The notes below the pieces were generated by a model. It was not told the origin of the DNA and did no database searches. It saw only the letters and a program-made list of their open reading frames with translations. From positions 496,001 through 560,000 of the forward strand of contig CAWGCL010000006.1 in NCBI GenBank assembly GCA_963820995.1: 64,000 nt of DNA, written 5' to 3'. Position numbers and translations under genes: made by a program. The stretch's first letter is position 1; each line of letters starts with the position of its first letter. The DNA comes from JAGTVG01 sp963820995 (GTDB lineage Bacteria; Bacteroidota; Bacteroidia; Cytophagales; Cyclobacteriaceae). This document shows positions 8,833-17,954 of this stretch, one piece after another.

Positions 8833-9574
8833 AGCAGTATCCGTCCTGGCAGTTTTAATTTTCATGGTTCTACCTGGATTTACCTACGCCCAAGACGCAT
8901 TGGAGATCATAAAAAAGGTTGACCAGAAGATGCGTGGAAATTATAGCTACCAGGAAATGGAGATGAAGATCGTTCGTCCTGACTGGGAACGGTCTATAAC
9001 AATGAAAAGCTGGACAAAAGGCACTACTTATGCTATAATCCTTATTACAGCCCCTGCGAAAGAAAAAGGACAGGTATTCCTGAAAAGGGATAAGGAGATG
9101 TGGAACTGGGTGCCTTCGATTGAACGTATGATCAAAATTCCCCCTTCTATGATGATGCAATCATGGATGGGTTCAGATTTTACAAATGATGACCTTGTAA
9201 GGGAATCTTCAATTGTAGTTGACTACGAGCATAATTATTTGGGAGAGGAGGATATCAACGGGATCACATGCTGGAAATTGGAACTCGATCCGAAACCGGA
9301 AGCACCGGTGGTCTGGGGCAAGATCATTTCCTGGGTAGATAAGGAATATAACCAGCTAAAAGTTGAGTATTTTGATGAAGATGGGTATCTGGTGAATATT
9401 ATGAATCAGACTGATATCCGGAAGATGGACGATCGTGAAATCCCAACTCACCTCGAAATGATCCCTGCTGATGAAGAAGGGAAAAAAACTGTGATAAATA
9501 TACTATCAGCATCTTTTGATGAACCAATTCCTGATAATTTTTTCTCACAACAGAATATGCAAAGGGTAAGATAA
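8819..9574 (+). CDS. Outer-membrane lipoprotein-sorting protein (LolA-like)
   Basis: 251 aa. Signal peptide at residues 1-24 (…LPGFTYAQ). The mature part matches the periplasmic 'outer membrane lipoprotein-sorting protein' family, a LolA/LolB-like half-barrel: DALEIIKKVDQKMRG at the N-terminus, KGQVFLKRDKEMWNW, then MMQSWMGSDFTNDDLV. Such proteins are thought to carry a lipidated cargo through the periplasm. It lies between the TetR gene and two LolC/E-like permeases, suggesting it hands cargo to or from this ABC system. It is not the housekeeping LolA, which is usually shorter and differently placed. Confidence 0.85.
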   Translation: MKTVRAVSVLAVLIFMVLPGFTYAQDALEIIKKVDQKMRGNYSYQEMEMKIVRPDWERSITMKSWTKGTTYAIILITAPAKEKGQVFLKRDKEMWNWVPSIERMIKIPPSMMMQSWMGSDFTNDDLVRESSIVVDYEHNYLGEEDINGITCWKLELDPKPEAPVVWGKIISWVDKEYNQLKVEYFDEDGYLVNIMNQTDIRKMDDREIPTHLEMIPADEEGKKTVINILSASFDEPIPDNFFSQQNMQRVR

Positions 9575-9623
9575 TATGGCAATGCTTTTGACAATATATT
9601 ATACTCTATTAAATCAATAAATC

Positions 9624-10844
9624 ATGAAATCAAATATAGTCATAGCATGGAGAAACCTCTGGCGAAATAAAAGGAGAACATTAATTACTGTTGCTTCCAT
9701 ATTCTTCGGAGTTCTTCTTTCCACCATCATGTCTTCGATGCAGGAAGGATCATACAGCTCCATGATCGATAACATTGTAAAGTTCTATTCAGGATATATT
9801 CAGGTCCATAATGAAAAATATTGGGAGAATAAAACCATAAATAACACTTTCGAGGCTGACGAAATGCTGGTTAATCATATTGAAAATGTTCCGGAGATAG
9901 TAAATTACGCACCGAGGCTGGAATTTTTTGCCCTCGCATCCAGTGAGGAGATCACCCGGGGATCTATTATTCTGGGCATCGATCCGGAAAAAGAAAACCA
10001 GATCACCGAAATAAGTAAATGGATCGCGGAAGGGGAATATCTGTCTGAAAACGATGACGGCCTCCTGGTTGGTAATGATCTGGCAAAATATCTTCAACTT
10101 TCTGTCGGGGATACATTGGTAATGATCGGGCAGGGCTATCATGGTGTAAGTGCCGCTGGGAAATATCCCATTCGTGGAATACTAAAATTTCCTTCTCCAG
10201 AGCTGAATAAACAAACCATTTATATGGAACTCAGCAATTGCCAGGAGTTTTTTACCTGTGAAAACCGTATGACTTCACTTGTCTTAATGATAAACAACCA
10301 ATATCAACTTCAGAAAACTAAAAGGAAGCTTGAAGAAATAATCGAGTCCCCCTATAGCATTATGTCATGGGATGAAATGCATCCGGAGATCCTTCAAATG
10401 GTAGAGGCTGATCGAGCCGGTGGTGTTTTTATGAAAGCTATACTATATGTGGTGATCGGATTTGGAATCTTTGGTACTATTATGATGATGGTGGCCGATC
10501 GAAAAAGAGAAATGGGAGTAATGATCGCAATAGGGATGCAAAGATTCAGGTTAGCGGCTATTCTGTTTTTCGAAACAGTTTATATTGGATTTATAGGGGT
10601 ACTGGTAGGATTTGCTATATCAATACCGATCATAGCTTATTACTATAATAATCCGATCCCTATTCCGGGAGATGCCGGAAAGACATTCACAGATATGGGC
10701 ATTGAGCCATTATTGTATTTTTCCTGGTTACCGTCTGTTTTTTATAATCAGGTAATCACAGTATTTGTGATTACGGCAGTCATCGCCATTTATCCAGTGA
10801 TAACTGCAAACAAAATGAAAGTACATTTAGCCCTAAGGGCGTAG
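9624..10844 (+). CDS. FtsX/LolC-type ABC transporter permease
   Basis: 406 aa. One N-terminal membrane segment (about residues 20-40) after the basic WRNLWRNKRRT entry, a large periplasmic MacB-PCD-like domain (about 45-270), then three C-terminal segments near 275-300, 320-345 and 372-398. This is the layout of the type VII ABC superfamily (LolC/E, MacB, FtsX). DRKREMGVMIAIGM is the coupling-helix region that contacts the ATPase. It pairs with the next permease and the ATPase at 12106. The likely role is mechanotransmission or extraction of a lipid or lipoprotein cargo from the inner membrane. Confidence 0.88.
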   Translation: MKSNIVIAWRNLWRNKRRTLITVASIFFGVLLSTIMSSMQEGSYSSMIDNIVKFYSGYIQVHNEKYWENKTINNTFEADEMLVNHIENVPEIVNYAPRLEFFALASSEEITRGSIILGIDPEKENQITEISKWIAEGEYLSENDDGLLVGNDLAKYLQLSVGDTLVMIGQGYHGVSAAGKYPIRGILKFPSPELNKQTIYMELSNCQEFFTCENRMTSLVLMINNQYQLQKTKRKLEEIIESPYSIMSWDEMHPEILQMVEADRAGGVFMKAILYVVIGFGIFGTIMMMVADRKREMGVMIAIGMQRFRLAAILFFETVYIGFIGVLVGFAISIPIIAYYYNNPIPIPGDAGKTFTDMGIEPLLYFSWLPSVFYNQVITVFVITAVIAIYPVITANKMKVHLALRA

Positions 10845-10864
10845 AAACACATAAATAAAAAGAT

Positions 10865-12082
10865 ATGCTTTTTTCAATATCATGGAGAAATGTCTGGAGA
10901 AATAAATTAAGAAGCACCGTAATTATTATTGCTCTTACATTAGGCATTTGCGCAGGTGTATTTTCCTCAGCATTTTTTAAAGGCCTTGCAATACAGCGAA
11001 TTGATAAAGTGATAAAGACAGAAATATCGCATATTCAAATTCACCTGCCTGAATACAGGCAGGCTAATGATATTTCCAAGTACATTCCAAATGCCAATTT
11101 AGTATCTGATAAAATTTCCGAGACACCTGGCGTCATAGGTGTGAGTAACAGAATAACAATTTTCTCAATGATAGCTTCCGCTGAAACTGCGTCCGGAGTA
11201 AAGATTTCGGGCATATCGCCTGAAAATGAGAGAATAGTCTCAAACCTGTATTCAAAACTTATTGAGGGAAACTATTTTGAAGAAAAACGGCGAAATCCAA
11301 TCATTATCGGACGAAAACTGGCTGAGAAACTGAATGTAAAACTGGGCTCAAAAGTTGTTCTGACGCTTCAGGATATAGATAATAATATTACCGCCGGAGC
11401 TTTCAGGATAGTGGGCATTTTTAATACTGAGAATAATATCTTTGATGAAGCCAACGTTTTCGTTCTGGACAGTAGCATTCGAAAACTCATGAACCTCCCC
11501 GAAAATGCATCGCATGAGATAGCCATACTTGCAGACAACAATGAAAATGTTCCAGGAATTCAGGATAGCATCAAAAAGGAATTCAGTGGCCTGGAAGTCA
11601 TGTCGTGGCTCGAATTAAGTCCTGAAATGAGCTACTTGAATGAAGCCATGGATTTGATGATGTACATCTTCATTATTATCATACTCTTTGCTCTGCTCTT
11701 CGGGATAATCAACACCATGCTTATGGCCGTACTCGAAAGAGTGAAAGAAATAGGAATGTTAATGGCAATTGGGATGAACAAACTTAGAGTTTTTATGATG
11801 ATAGTTATTGAAACTATTCTGCTCTCATTAACAGGGGGAGTATTCGGAATAATTATGGGCTCCTTAGTTTCAAAATATTTTGAAACTCATAAAATTGATT
11901 TGACTGTCTGGGGAGATGCCTATTCTGACATCGGATATGGATCATTCACTTATACTAGTCTTGATACTTCTTTATTAATCAATGTTACAATTCTGGTTAT
12001 TTTAACCGGGATTCTCGCGTCGCTCTACCCTGCTTATAAAGCACTGAAAAATGATCCTGCTGACGCCTTAAGAACTGAATAA
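10865..12082 (+). CDS. FtsX/LolE-type ABC transporter permease
   Basis: 405 aa and clearly related to the preceding gene: same SWRNVWRNKLRST entry, one N-terminal membrane segment, a periplasmic domain and three C-terminal segments. ERVKEIGMLMAIGM is the ATPase-contact region. The two permeases probably form a LolC/LolE-like heterodimer. Spacing is 20 bp from the first permease and 23 bp to the ATPase gene, so all are co-transcribed. The cargo cannot be read from sequence. Confidence 0.88.
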   Translation: MLFSISWRNVWRNKLRSTVIIIALTLGICAGVFSSAFFKGLAIQRIDKVIKTEISHIQIHLPEYRQANDISKYIPNANLVSDKISETPGVIGVSNRITIFSMIASAETASGVKISGISPENERIVSNLYSKLIEGNYFEEKRRNPIIIGRKLAEKLNVKLGSKVVLTLQDIDNNITAGAFRIVGIFNTENNIFDEANVFVLDSSIRKLMNLPENASHEIAILADNNENVPGIQDSIKKEFSGLEVMSWLELSPEMSYLNEAMDLMMYIFIIIILFALLFGIINTMLMAVLERVKEIGMLMAIGMNKLRVFMMIVIETILLSLTGGVFGIIMGSLVSKYFETHKIDLTVWGDAYSDIGYGSFTYTSLDTSLLINVTILVILTGILASLYPAYKALKNDPADALRTE

Positions 12083-12105
12083 TTTTGAACTGAAAAAATA
12101 ATATA

Positions 12106-12789
12106 ATGAACGTAATTGAAATAAAAGACCTTTTTAAAATATACAACGGCAGCTCAGTAGAAGTCCGGGCTGTTAACGGAATAAATTTAACAATAGAAGA
12201 AGGTGAATTTACTGCCATTGTAGGACCTTCTGGTTCGGGTAAAACCACGTTTTTAAATTTATTGGGAGGTTTAGACCGCCCAACTTCTGGTGAAGTAATT
12301 GTTGACGGAGTGAACGTGTGGAATCTGAGATCAAGGAAATTAATTGACTTCCGGTTAAGGAATATTGGATTTGTATTTCAGGCCTATAACTTAATTCCTG
12401 TTCTTACCGCCAAAGAAAATGTGGAATTCATCATGCAACTTCAGGGTAAGTCAAAACAAGAACGTGAACAGAGAACAAAAGAGTTATTGAATGAAGTGGG
12501 TCTTGGAGACCGTCTTGACAGCAGACCTTCCAAATTATCCGGAGGTCAGCAACAGAGAGTGGCAGTTGCCAGGGCGCTTGCATCCAAGCCAAAATTCATA
12601 TTGGCGGATGAACCAACAGCCAATCTGGATTCGAAATCAACGGAAACACTTCTTGATATCATGGAGAAATTAAATAAAGAAGAAAAGATCACTTTCATTT
12701 TCTCCACGCATGATGCCAGAGTAGTAAAAAAAGCCAGGAGGGTTATAACTATTGAAGACGGGCAGGTATTAAGTGACGAATCGAGGTAG
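12106..12789 (+). CDS. LolD/MacB-type ABC transporter ATP-binding protein
   Basis: 227 aa, the usual length of LolD/FtsE-like ATPases. Walker A GPSGSGKTT is at residues 40-48, the Q-loop lies near VFQAYNL, the signature LSGGQQQRVAVARAL starts at 144, and Walker B FILADEPTANLDS spans about 164-176. It powers the two permeases just upstream. It is cytoplasmic and attached to the membrane through them. 16 bp separate it from the outer-membrane protein gene. Confidence 0.93.
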   Translation: MNVIEIKDLFKIYNGSSVEVRAVNGINLTIEEGEFTAIVGPSGSGKTTFLNLLGGLDRPTSGEVIVDGVNVWNLRSRKLIDFRLRNIGFVFQAYNLIPVLTAKENVEFIMQLQGKSKQEREQRTKELLNEVGLGDRLDSRPSKLSGGQQQRVAVARALASKPKFILADEPTANLDSKSTETLLDIMEKLNKEEKITFIFSTHDARVVKKARRVITIEDGQVLSDESR

Positions 12790-12805
12790 TCTTTGACGGA
12801 TAAAA

Positions 12806-13981
12806 ATGAAACATTTTTTTAAATTCTTTCTTTTAGTATTCAGCTTTATCTGTGCCGCCTCACTAGAAATATACGGTCAGGATTTTAAGCCAAAGAAATT
12901 TTCATATGATGGGTATCTGAAATTTATGCAAACCATAGCCTATGATGATTTTCAGGAGACCTGGTTGATAGATAATTTGATCCACAACAGATTCAATCTG
13001 AGATATTATCCAGGCGAAAACTGGAAGATTGCTGCTGGTATCAGGAACCGTTTTTTCTATGGTGATTTCGTAAAACTAAGTCCGGATTATGCCCAAAATG
13101 TCACTTTTGATCCGGGTTTTTTCGATCTCTCCTTTAACTGGTTTGAAGGCAATTCCTATATCTTAAACACAACAATTGACCGCCTCTATGTAAATTATCA
13201 GACTGGAAATTTTGAAGCCACTGTAGGCAGGCAAAGGATAAATTGGGGCAAGAATTTAATATGGAATCCAAATGACCTGTTTAATGCTTATTCCTATTTT
13301 GATTTTGATTATGAAGAAAGGCCAGGAAGCGATGCCGTGAGGCTGAAATATTATACTGGATTTACATCTCATACCGAACTGGTTTATCAACTTGCTGATT
13401 CGGTTGAAGGGATGGCTTTTTCCGGTTTATATGAATTTAACAAATGGCAATACGACATCCAGTTTTTAGGGGGATTTGTAAGAAATGAATGGGTAATAGG
13501 ATCAGGATGGTCAGGCAATCTTGGAGGAGGTGCATTCAGGGGGGAAGTATCTTATTTTTACAATAATGACGATACTGTTACAAACCGGCACCAGGTGGTC
13601 TTTTCTATATCGGGAGACTATACTTTTAAAAACCAGTTATACAGTCAGTTGTCAATTATCTTTAACAGCCAGGGAGATACCAAAGACATAAGTTTTAGTG
13701 AAGAAATGTTTATCGGGGGGACTACTGCTCAAAACCTTACACCTTCACGTGCTGAAATATTTGCTCAGGTATCCTATCCATTTACTCCTTTGTTCAATGG
13801 AAACTTTGCGGCCATTGTTAATCCATTTGATGGTTCCTTGTTTTTTGGCCCGGGATTCACGTTCTCCTTGAAGGATAATCTGGAATTATTATTGTTCGCT
13901 CAATTCTTCCTGGGAGATGAGAATACCCAATATGGAGACTTGCCGAATTTATTATACTGGCGATTCAGATGGAGCTTCTGA
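12806..13981 (+). CDS. Outer-membrane beta-barrel protein of the ABC operon
   Basis: 391 aa. Signal peptide 1-24 (…AASLEIYGQ). The rest alternates hydrophobic and polar residues like a beta-barrel and ends in WRFRWSF, with a terminal phenylalanine as in outer-membrane proteins. GRQRINWGKNLIWNPNDLFN resembles the porin-like DUF1302 type, but I am not sure of the family. As the last gene of the TetR/LolA-like/permease/ATPase operon it completes a route from inner to outer membrane; whether it is the receiver or the exit channel for the cargo is inference. Confidence 0.78.
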   Translation: MKHFFKFFLLVFSFICAASLEIYGQDFKPKKFSYDGYLKFMQTIAYDDFQETWLIDNLIHNRFNLRYYPGENWKIAAGIRNRFFYGDFVKLSPDYAQNVTFDPGFFDLSFNWFEGNSYILNTTIDRLYVNYQTGNFEATVGRQRINWGKNLIWNPNDLFNAYSYFDFDYEERPGSDAVRLKYYTGFTSHTELVYQLADSVEGMAFSGLYEFNKWQYDIQFLGGFVRNEWVIGSGWSGNLGGGAFRGEVSYFYNNDDTVTNRHQVVFSISGDYTFKNQLYSQLSIIFNSQGDTKDISFSEEMFIGGTTAQNLTPSRAEIFAQVSYPFTPLFNGNFAAIVNPFDGSLFFGPGFTFSLKDNLELLLFAQFFLGDENTQYGDLPNLLYWRFRWSF

Positions 13982-14021
13982 ATCCCGCGTCCTAAATTTA
14001 ATTTGTTGGATCCTGATTTTT

Positions 14022-14837
14022 TTATATTCGGTCAATGAAGATTGCCGCTCCTATTGCAGTAGCAAATCCTGCGTTTTCAGGTATGATAAATTTAGTATTA
14101 TATAATTCAGCAACCCTTTCCAAGATGGCTTTGAGTGGGCCTATTCCAGCCAACTTACCGGTTAAAATGATATCCTTAATATTGCTTGCCCGGGCAGCAG
14201 CAATCCCCATAACCCCAATAGTTTGGGCCACCAGGTTGATGATAGCGAGTGCTATATCTTCATCCTTTGCCTGGTCGGACATTTTACCAAAATTTGATGC
14301 GGTAATTGATGCGGGCAGATTTTCAAGGGCCCCCCCGGCAATATCGCCTACTGTAAGATCCACATTTTCAAGATTTCCTCGTTGTGCTTTGTCAACGAGC
14401 GTGTCAAGGCTTTTTATATTCAGCATTTTCCCTGCAAGACCTATCAAAGTACCTCCCCCAACTCCACTTCCCCCCCAATGTTCAATCTCAGAACCATTAA
14501 CTGTAACAAAGGCCGTACCAGTACCCATACTTACAACAACTGCTTTTTTCAATCCCGAAAGAAATGATCCGGCGGTGCCAATCGCATGAAACTCATCAAC
14601 AACCTTAACAGGAATTCCAAATAAATTATCTTTCACCTTACTGGCCCCTACCCCTGTTGCAGATATGATCTTAATCTCTCCAAGAGATATATTCATACTT
14701 TCAAGAAACTTACCCAACGCACCGGCAGCAGAAGTAATCGGATCATCGGCTTTTACTGTGAGCGGATTTATAATTTTTCCATCCTTTAGCCCGACAATAT
14801 CCGTTGTTGTTCCCCCTATATCGATTCCTATAATCAT
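14022..14837 (-). CDS. coaW: Type II pantothenate kinase
   Basis: 271 aa, ASKHA-fold kinase. The phosphate-1 motif IGIDIGGTTTDIVGL is at residues 3-17. SMGTGTAFV and GGSGVGGGTLIGLAGKML in the middle match the eukaryote-like/staphylococcal type II PanK family. A GKLAGIGPLKAILE stretch and a C-terminal GFATAIGAAIFI close the fold. It phosphorylates pantothenate, the first step of CoA synthesis. It is convergent with the outer-membrane gene (40 bp gap) and divergent from the permease at 15033. A BadF/BadG-type kinase is the alternative, but the length and motifs favour PanK. Confidence 0.85.
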   Translation of the reverse strand: MIIGIDIGGTTTDIVGLKDGKIINPLTVKADDPITSAAGALGKFLESMNISLGEIKIISATGVGASKVKDNLFGIPVKVVDEFHAIGTAGSFLSGLKKAVVVSMGTGTAFVTVNGSEIEHWGGSGVGGGTLIGLAGKMLNIKSLDTLVDKAQRGNLENVDLTVGDIAGGALENLPASITASNFGKMSDQAKDEDIALAIINLVAQTIGVMGIAAARASNIKDIILTGKLAGIGPLKAILERVAELYNTKFIIPENAGFATAIGAAIFIDRI

Positions 14838-14889
14838 GATTTTGTCTAATTTTCATAAAATTCTATAAAACCTATACGAAATAAAAATA

Positions 14890-14922
14890 TTTGATCATTT
14901 ATGTAACGGGCATTGATATTTG
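14890..14922 (+). promoter_or_regulatory. Candidate Bacteroidota-type promoter
   Basis: TTTG at 14890-14893 and GATATTTG at 14915-14922 (one mismatch to TAnnTTTG) with 21 nt between, matching the known -33/-7 layout of Bacteroidota promoters. It lies about 110 bp before the permease start at 15033. Confidence 0.35.
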
Positions 14923-15032
14923 TAGTCTAAAAATTAAAGATCCTTGAATTAATTCTGCAAAGAATTCAATATTTGATGAAGAAGGTCTTTAATAGATTTA
15001 AAATTGATATACACGAAGAAAATCATTAGAAA

Positions 15033-17483
15033 ATGTTCCGAAATTATTTCAAAATTGCGATAAGGAATTTAATCAAACAAAAATTCTACTCAATTATAAA
15101 TATAAGCGGATTGGCAATTGGTTTATCCTGCATTATATTGATTTCACTTTATGTTAGCAATGAACTTAGCTATGATCGACATCATGATCATTCTGATCAG
15201 ATCTACAGAGTAGGTTTCCATTTAAAATTCGGTGGGAAGGAGGATAAATATGCCGTTGCCCCTGCCCCGCTGGCCAAAGCTTTAATGGAGGAGATCCCAG
15301 AGGCCGTTTCTGCAACGAGATTTAGAAGCTGGGGTAGTTTTTTAATTAAAAGAGATGATCCTGAATTTGAAAACATTAAGCAATATGGGGTGATATGGGC
15401 TGACCCGAATGTTTTCGATGTATTTACCATCCCATTGATCAAAGGCAACAGGGATAAATGCCTGGATGATCCAAATTCAGTAATAATAAGTGAATCCGCT
15501 GCCAAAAAGTACTTTAAGGAGGAAGATCCTATCAATAAATCCCTTATCTTAAACAATTTCAAAACCGTAAAAGTTACCGGTATTTTTGAAGATATGCCTG
15601 ATAATTCACATTTTCAATTTGATATAATGATCTCCATGAAAGGCCTGGACGAAAGCAAAAGTGAAATGTGGATCAGCAATAACTTTCATACCTATTTTGT
15701 GATGGCCAATGACTCTGATCCTTCCCATGTGCTGGATAAAATCAATGACATGTTTAATAAATATGCCGGTCAACAGGTAAAGCAGATAATGGGATTTACC
15801 ATGGATGAATTTGAGCAACAGGGAAACAAGGCATATTTCTTCTTACAACCGCTTGGCACGATCCACCTTGAATCAGATCTGGTAGCTGAGATAAGCCCTA
15901 ACGGTGACATAAAATATGTTTACATTTTTTCAGCGATCGCAATATTCATTCTCATTTTGGCCTGTGTGAATTTCATGAATCTATCTACAGCTAGGTCAGC
16001 GGATCGGGCAAAAGAGGTTGGTATACGCAAAGTACTCGGTTCCTACAGAATACATTTAATTCGATTATTCTTGTCTGAATCCGTTTTGATATCACTTATC
16101 AGTGTGGTTATAGGAATCGCTTTAACCCAGATTCTGTTGCCTTCCTTTAATAATCTCGCAGGAGTTACGCTTCATATCCCCTATTCTTCTCCAGTTTTTT
16201 GGACTTTCATTGTAGGTGGGGGTATTTCAATTGGTTTATTGGCCGGTATTTATCCAGCTTTTTTCCTCTCTTCCTTTCGTCCAATCGCCATATTAAACGG
16301 ATCATTGTCTAAAGGCTCAAACAGTGGATTGATTCGAAACATCCTTGTAATATTTCAATTTTCCATTTCAATAATATTAATAATAGGAACCATTGCAGTT
16401 TATAACCAGTTGGATTATATCCAAAATAAAAAGCTGGGATACAATAAAGATCAAGTAATCGTTGTGCACGACACATATGTTCTTGACAACCAGATAGCAT
16501 CATTTAGAAATGAAATGCTCGAAAATCCGATAATAAAATCAGGCACTATATCAGGATTTCTGCCGGTTTCAAATTCAAACCGAAATAATACAAGTTTCTT
16601 TAAAAAGGGTCAATCAGCTGCTGATAATTCAATCAATCTGCAGCAATGGCGAGTTGACCATGACTATATATCAACACTTGGTATGCATGTGATTAAAGGA
16701 AGAGATTTTTCTGAGGATTTCCCAAGTGATTCATCCGGGATCATCATTAATGAGAAAGCAGCTGAGGTATTAGGCTGGGAGGATCCAATAGGTCAGGAAA
16801 TACAAACTTATTCCAGTGCGCAGAATGTTGATTCCTTCAATCCGGAAGCTGTCAAAACTTACAGAATCATTGGTGTAGTTGAAAATTTCCACTGGGAATC
16901 ATTAAAAGAGAACATAGGATCACTTTGTATGATATTGGAAAAAAGTACAGGAAAAATTTCATTCAGATTTAATAGTTCAGATACGAAAAATGTCATCAAT
17001 GCCGTAGAATTGAAATGGAAGGAAATGGTACCAGACCAGCCTTTTCAATTTTCCTTTTTGGATGATGAATTCAGGATAATGTATGAGACAGAACAGAAAA
17101 CCGGTCAGTTATTCAGTGCTTTTGCAATTCTGGCCATATTTATAGCCAGTCTTGGCTTGTTTGCCCTGGCAGCCTTTACTGCCGAAAAAAGATTAAAGGA
17201 AATAGGAATAAGAAAAGTACTGGGTGCATCCGTATATAGTATCATTCTTATGTTCTCAAAAGATTTTGGAAAACTGGTGCTTATTGCTTTTATAATCGCT
17301 TCTCCGATTGCATGGTATGTCATTAATTTATGGCTTGAAGGATTTGCTTATAAGGAAGTTCCGGGAATCTGGATATATATTAGCTCAGGTCTCATGTCGT
17401 TATTTATTGCTTGGTTGACTGTTACCTATCAGTCCTTAAAAGCAGCAATTTCGAATCCTGTTAATTCCTTAAGGGATGAATAA
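15033..17483 (+). CDS. Large MacB-like ABC transporter permease
   Basis: 816 aa, the size of the Bacteroidota family with two FtsX/MacB-PCD halves fused. The N-terminal half starts with YFKIAIRNLIKQKFYSIINI and a membrane segment, a periplasmic domain, then three segments near 290-420. A second half follows from about 425, with a further periplasmic domain and three segments near 690-810. AKEVGIRKVLGS and LKEIGIRKVLGAS are the two repeated ATPase-contact motifs. No ATPase is encoded next to it, so it must use one encoded elsewhere. Such proteins are often linked to peptide or antibiotic export; the substrate here is unknown. Confidence 0.88.
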   Translation: MFRNYFKIAIRNLIKQKFYSIINISGLAIGLSCIILISLYVSNELSYDRHHDHSDQIYRVGFHLKFGGKEDKYAVAPAPLAKALMEEIPEAVSATRFRSWGSFLIKRDDPEFENIKQYGVIWADPNVFDVFTIPLIKGNRDKCLDDPNSVIISESAAKKYFKEEDPINKSLILNNFKTVKVTGIFEDMPDNSHFQFDIMISMKGLDESKSEMWISNNFHTYFVMANDSDPSHVLDKINDMFNKYAGQQVKQIMGFTMDEFEQQGNKAYFFLQPLGTIHLESDLVAEISPNGDIKYVYIFSAIAIFILILACVNFMNLSTARSADRAKEVGIRKVLGSYRIHLIRLFLSESVLISLISVVIGIALTQILLPSFNNLAGVTLHIPYSSPVFWTFIVGGGISIGLLAGIYPAFFLSSFRPIAILNGSLSKGSNSGLIRNILVIFQFSISIILIIGTIAVYNQLDYIQNKKLGYNKDQVIVVHDTYVLDNQIASFRNEMLENPIIKSGTISGFLPVSNSNRNNTSFFKKGQSAADNSINLQQWRVDHDYISTLGMHVIKGRDFSEDFPSDSSGIIINEKAAEVLGWEDPIGQEIQTYSSAQNVDSFNPEAVKTYRIIGVVENFHWESLKENIGSLCMILEKSTGKISFRFNSSDTKNVINAVELKWKEMVPDQPFQFSFLDDEFRIMYETEQKTGQLFSAFAILAIFIASLGLFALAAFTAEKRLKEIGIRKVLGASVYSIILMFSKDFGKLVLIAFIIASPIAWYVINLWLEGFAYKEVPGIWIYISSGLMSLFIAWLTVTYQSLKAAISNPVNSLRDE

Positions 17484-17512
17484 AGTATGCATTTTGATTC
17501 ATACTAAAACGC
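17484..17512. terminator. Possible weak bidirectional terminator
   Basis: agtatg (17484-17489) / catact (17500-17505) hairpin between two convergent stop codons, with a T-run (gcttttttaa) a few bases further on the plus strand. The stem is only 6 bp. Confidence 0.35.
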
Positions 17513-17893
17513 TTTTTTAAGGAAGAATTTATATGGCTGCAATTGACTTGTACCTTTTAAAATTAGGTATTCGCCATCATACCCGATCTGCCACTTTATG
17601 ATTTTTGTATTTGTTGTTCCGGATTTGAGAACAAGTAAACCAGATTTTTCATCCAGGAGGTATTCTCCTTCATATCGGCCAAACGGGTAGCCATCACTTT
17701 CATACCTGTCATCACTGATAAATTCGATCCATCTTTGGGCATTATTATCAATTGAGGAACTTATATCTTCGTCATTCTCAGTAATCTTCACTACCTCCCA
17801 TTTGCCCATTAACTCATTAGTATATATTTGTTGATATGTGCCAGCAATCCAAACGCTGTAATAGAAGAATATGAGTAGCGTGATTGCTTTCAT
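17504..17893 (-). CDS. Small secreted lipocalin-like protein
   Basis: 129 aa. A hydrophobic signal region covers residues 1-20 or so (MKAITLLIFFYYSVWIAGTY). The remainder looks like a small beta-barrel of the lipocalin-like type common in Bacteroidota: ELMGKWEVVKITENDEDIS at the start of the fold, then RWIEFISDDRYESDG and YEGEYLLDEKSGLLVL. There is no catalytic motif and the function is unknown. It is convergent with the large permease gene, from which it is separated by only 20 bp, and lies 61 bp upstream of the stretch preceding the type B protein stop. Confidence 0.65.
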   Translation of the reverse strand: MKAITLLIFFYYSVWIAGTYQQIYTNELMGKWEVVKITENDEDISSSIDNNAQRWIEFISDDRYESDGYPFGRYEGEYLLDEKSGLLVLKSGTTNTKIIKWQIGYDGEYLILKGTSQLQPYKFFLKKAF

Positions 17894-17954
17894 TGATGAT
17901 TGCTGTATAGATACCGGATCTATTTAATAAGATGAAACATGTCCTCTTTTTCAT

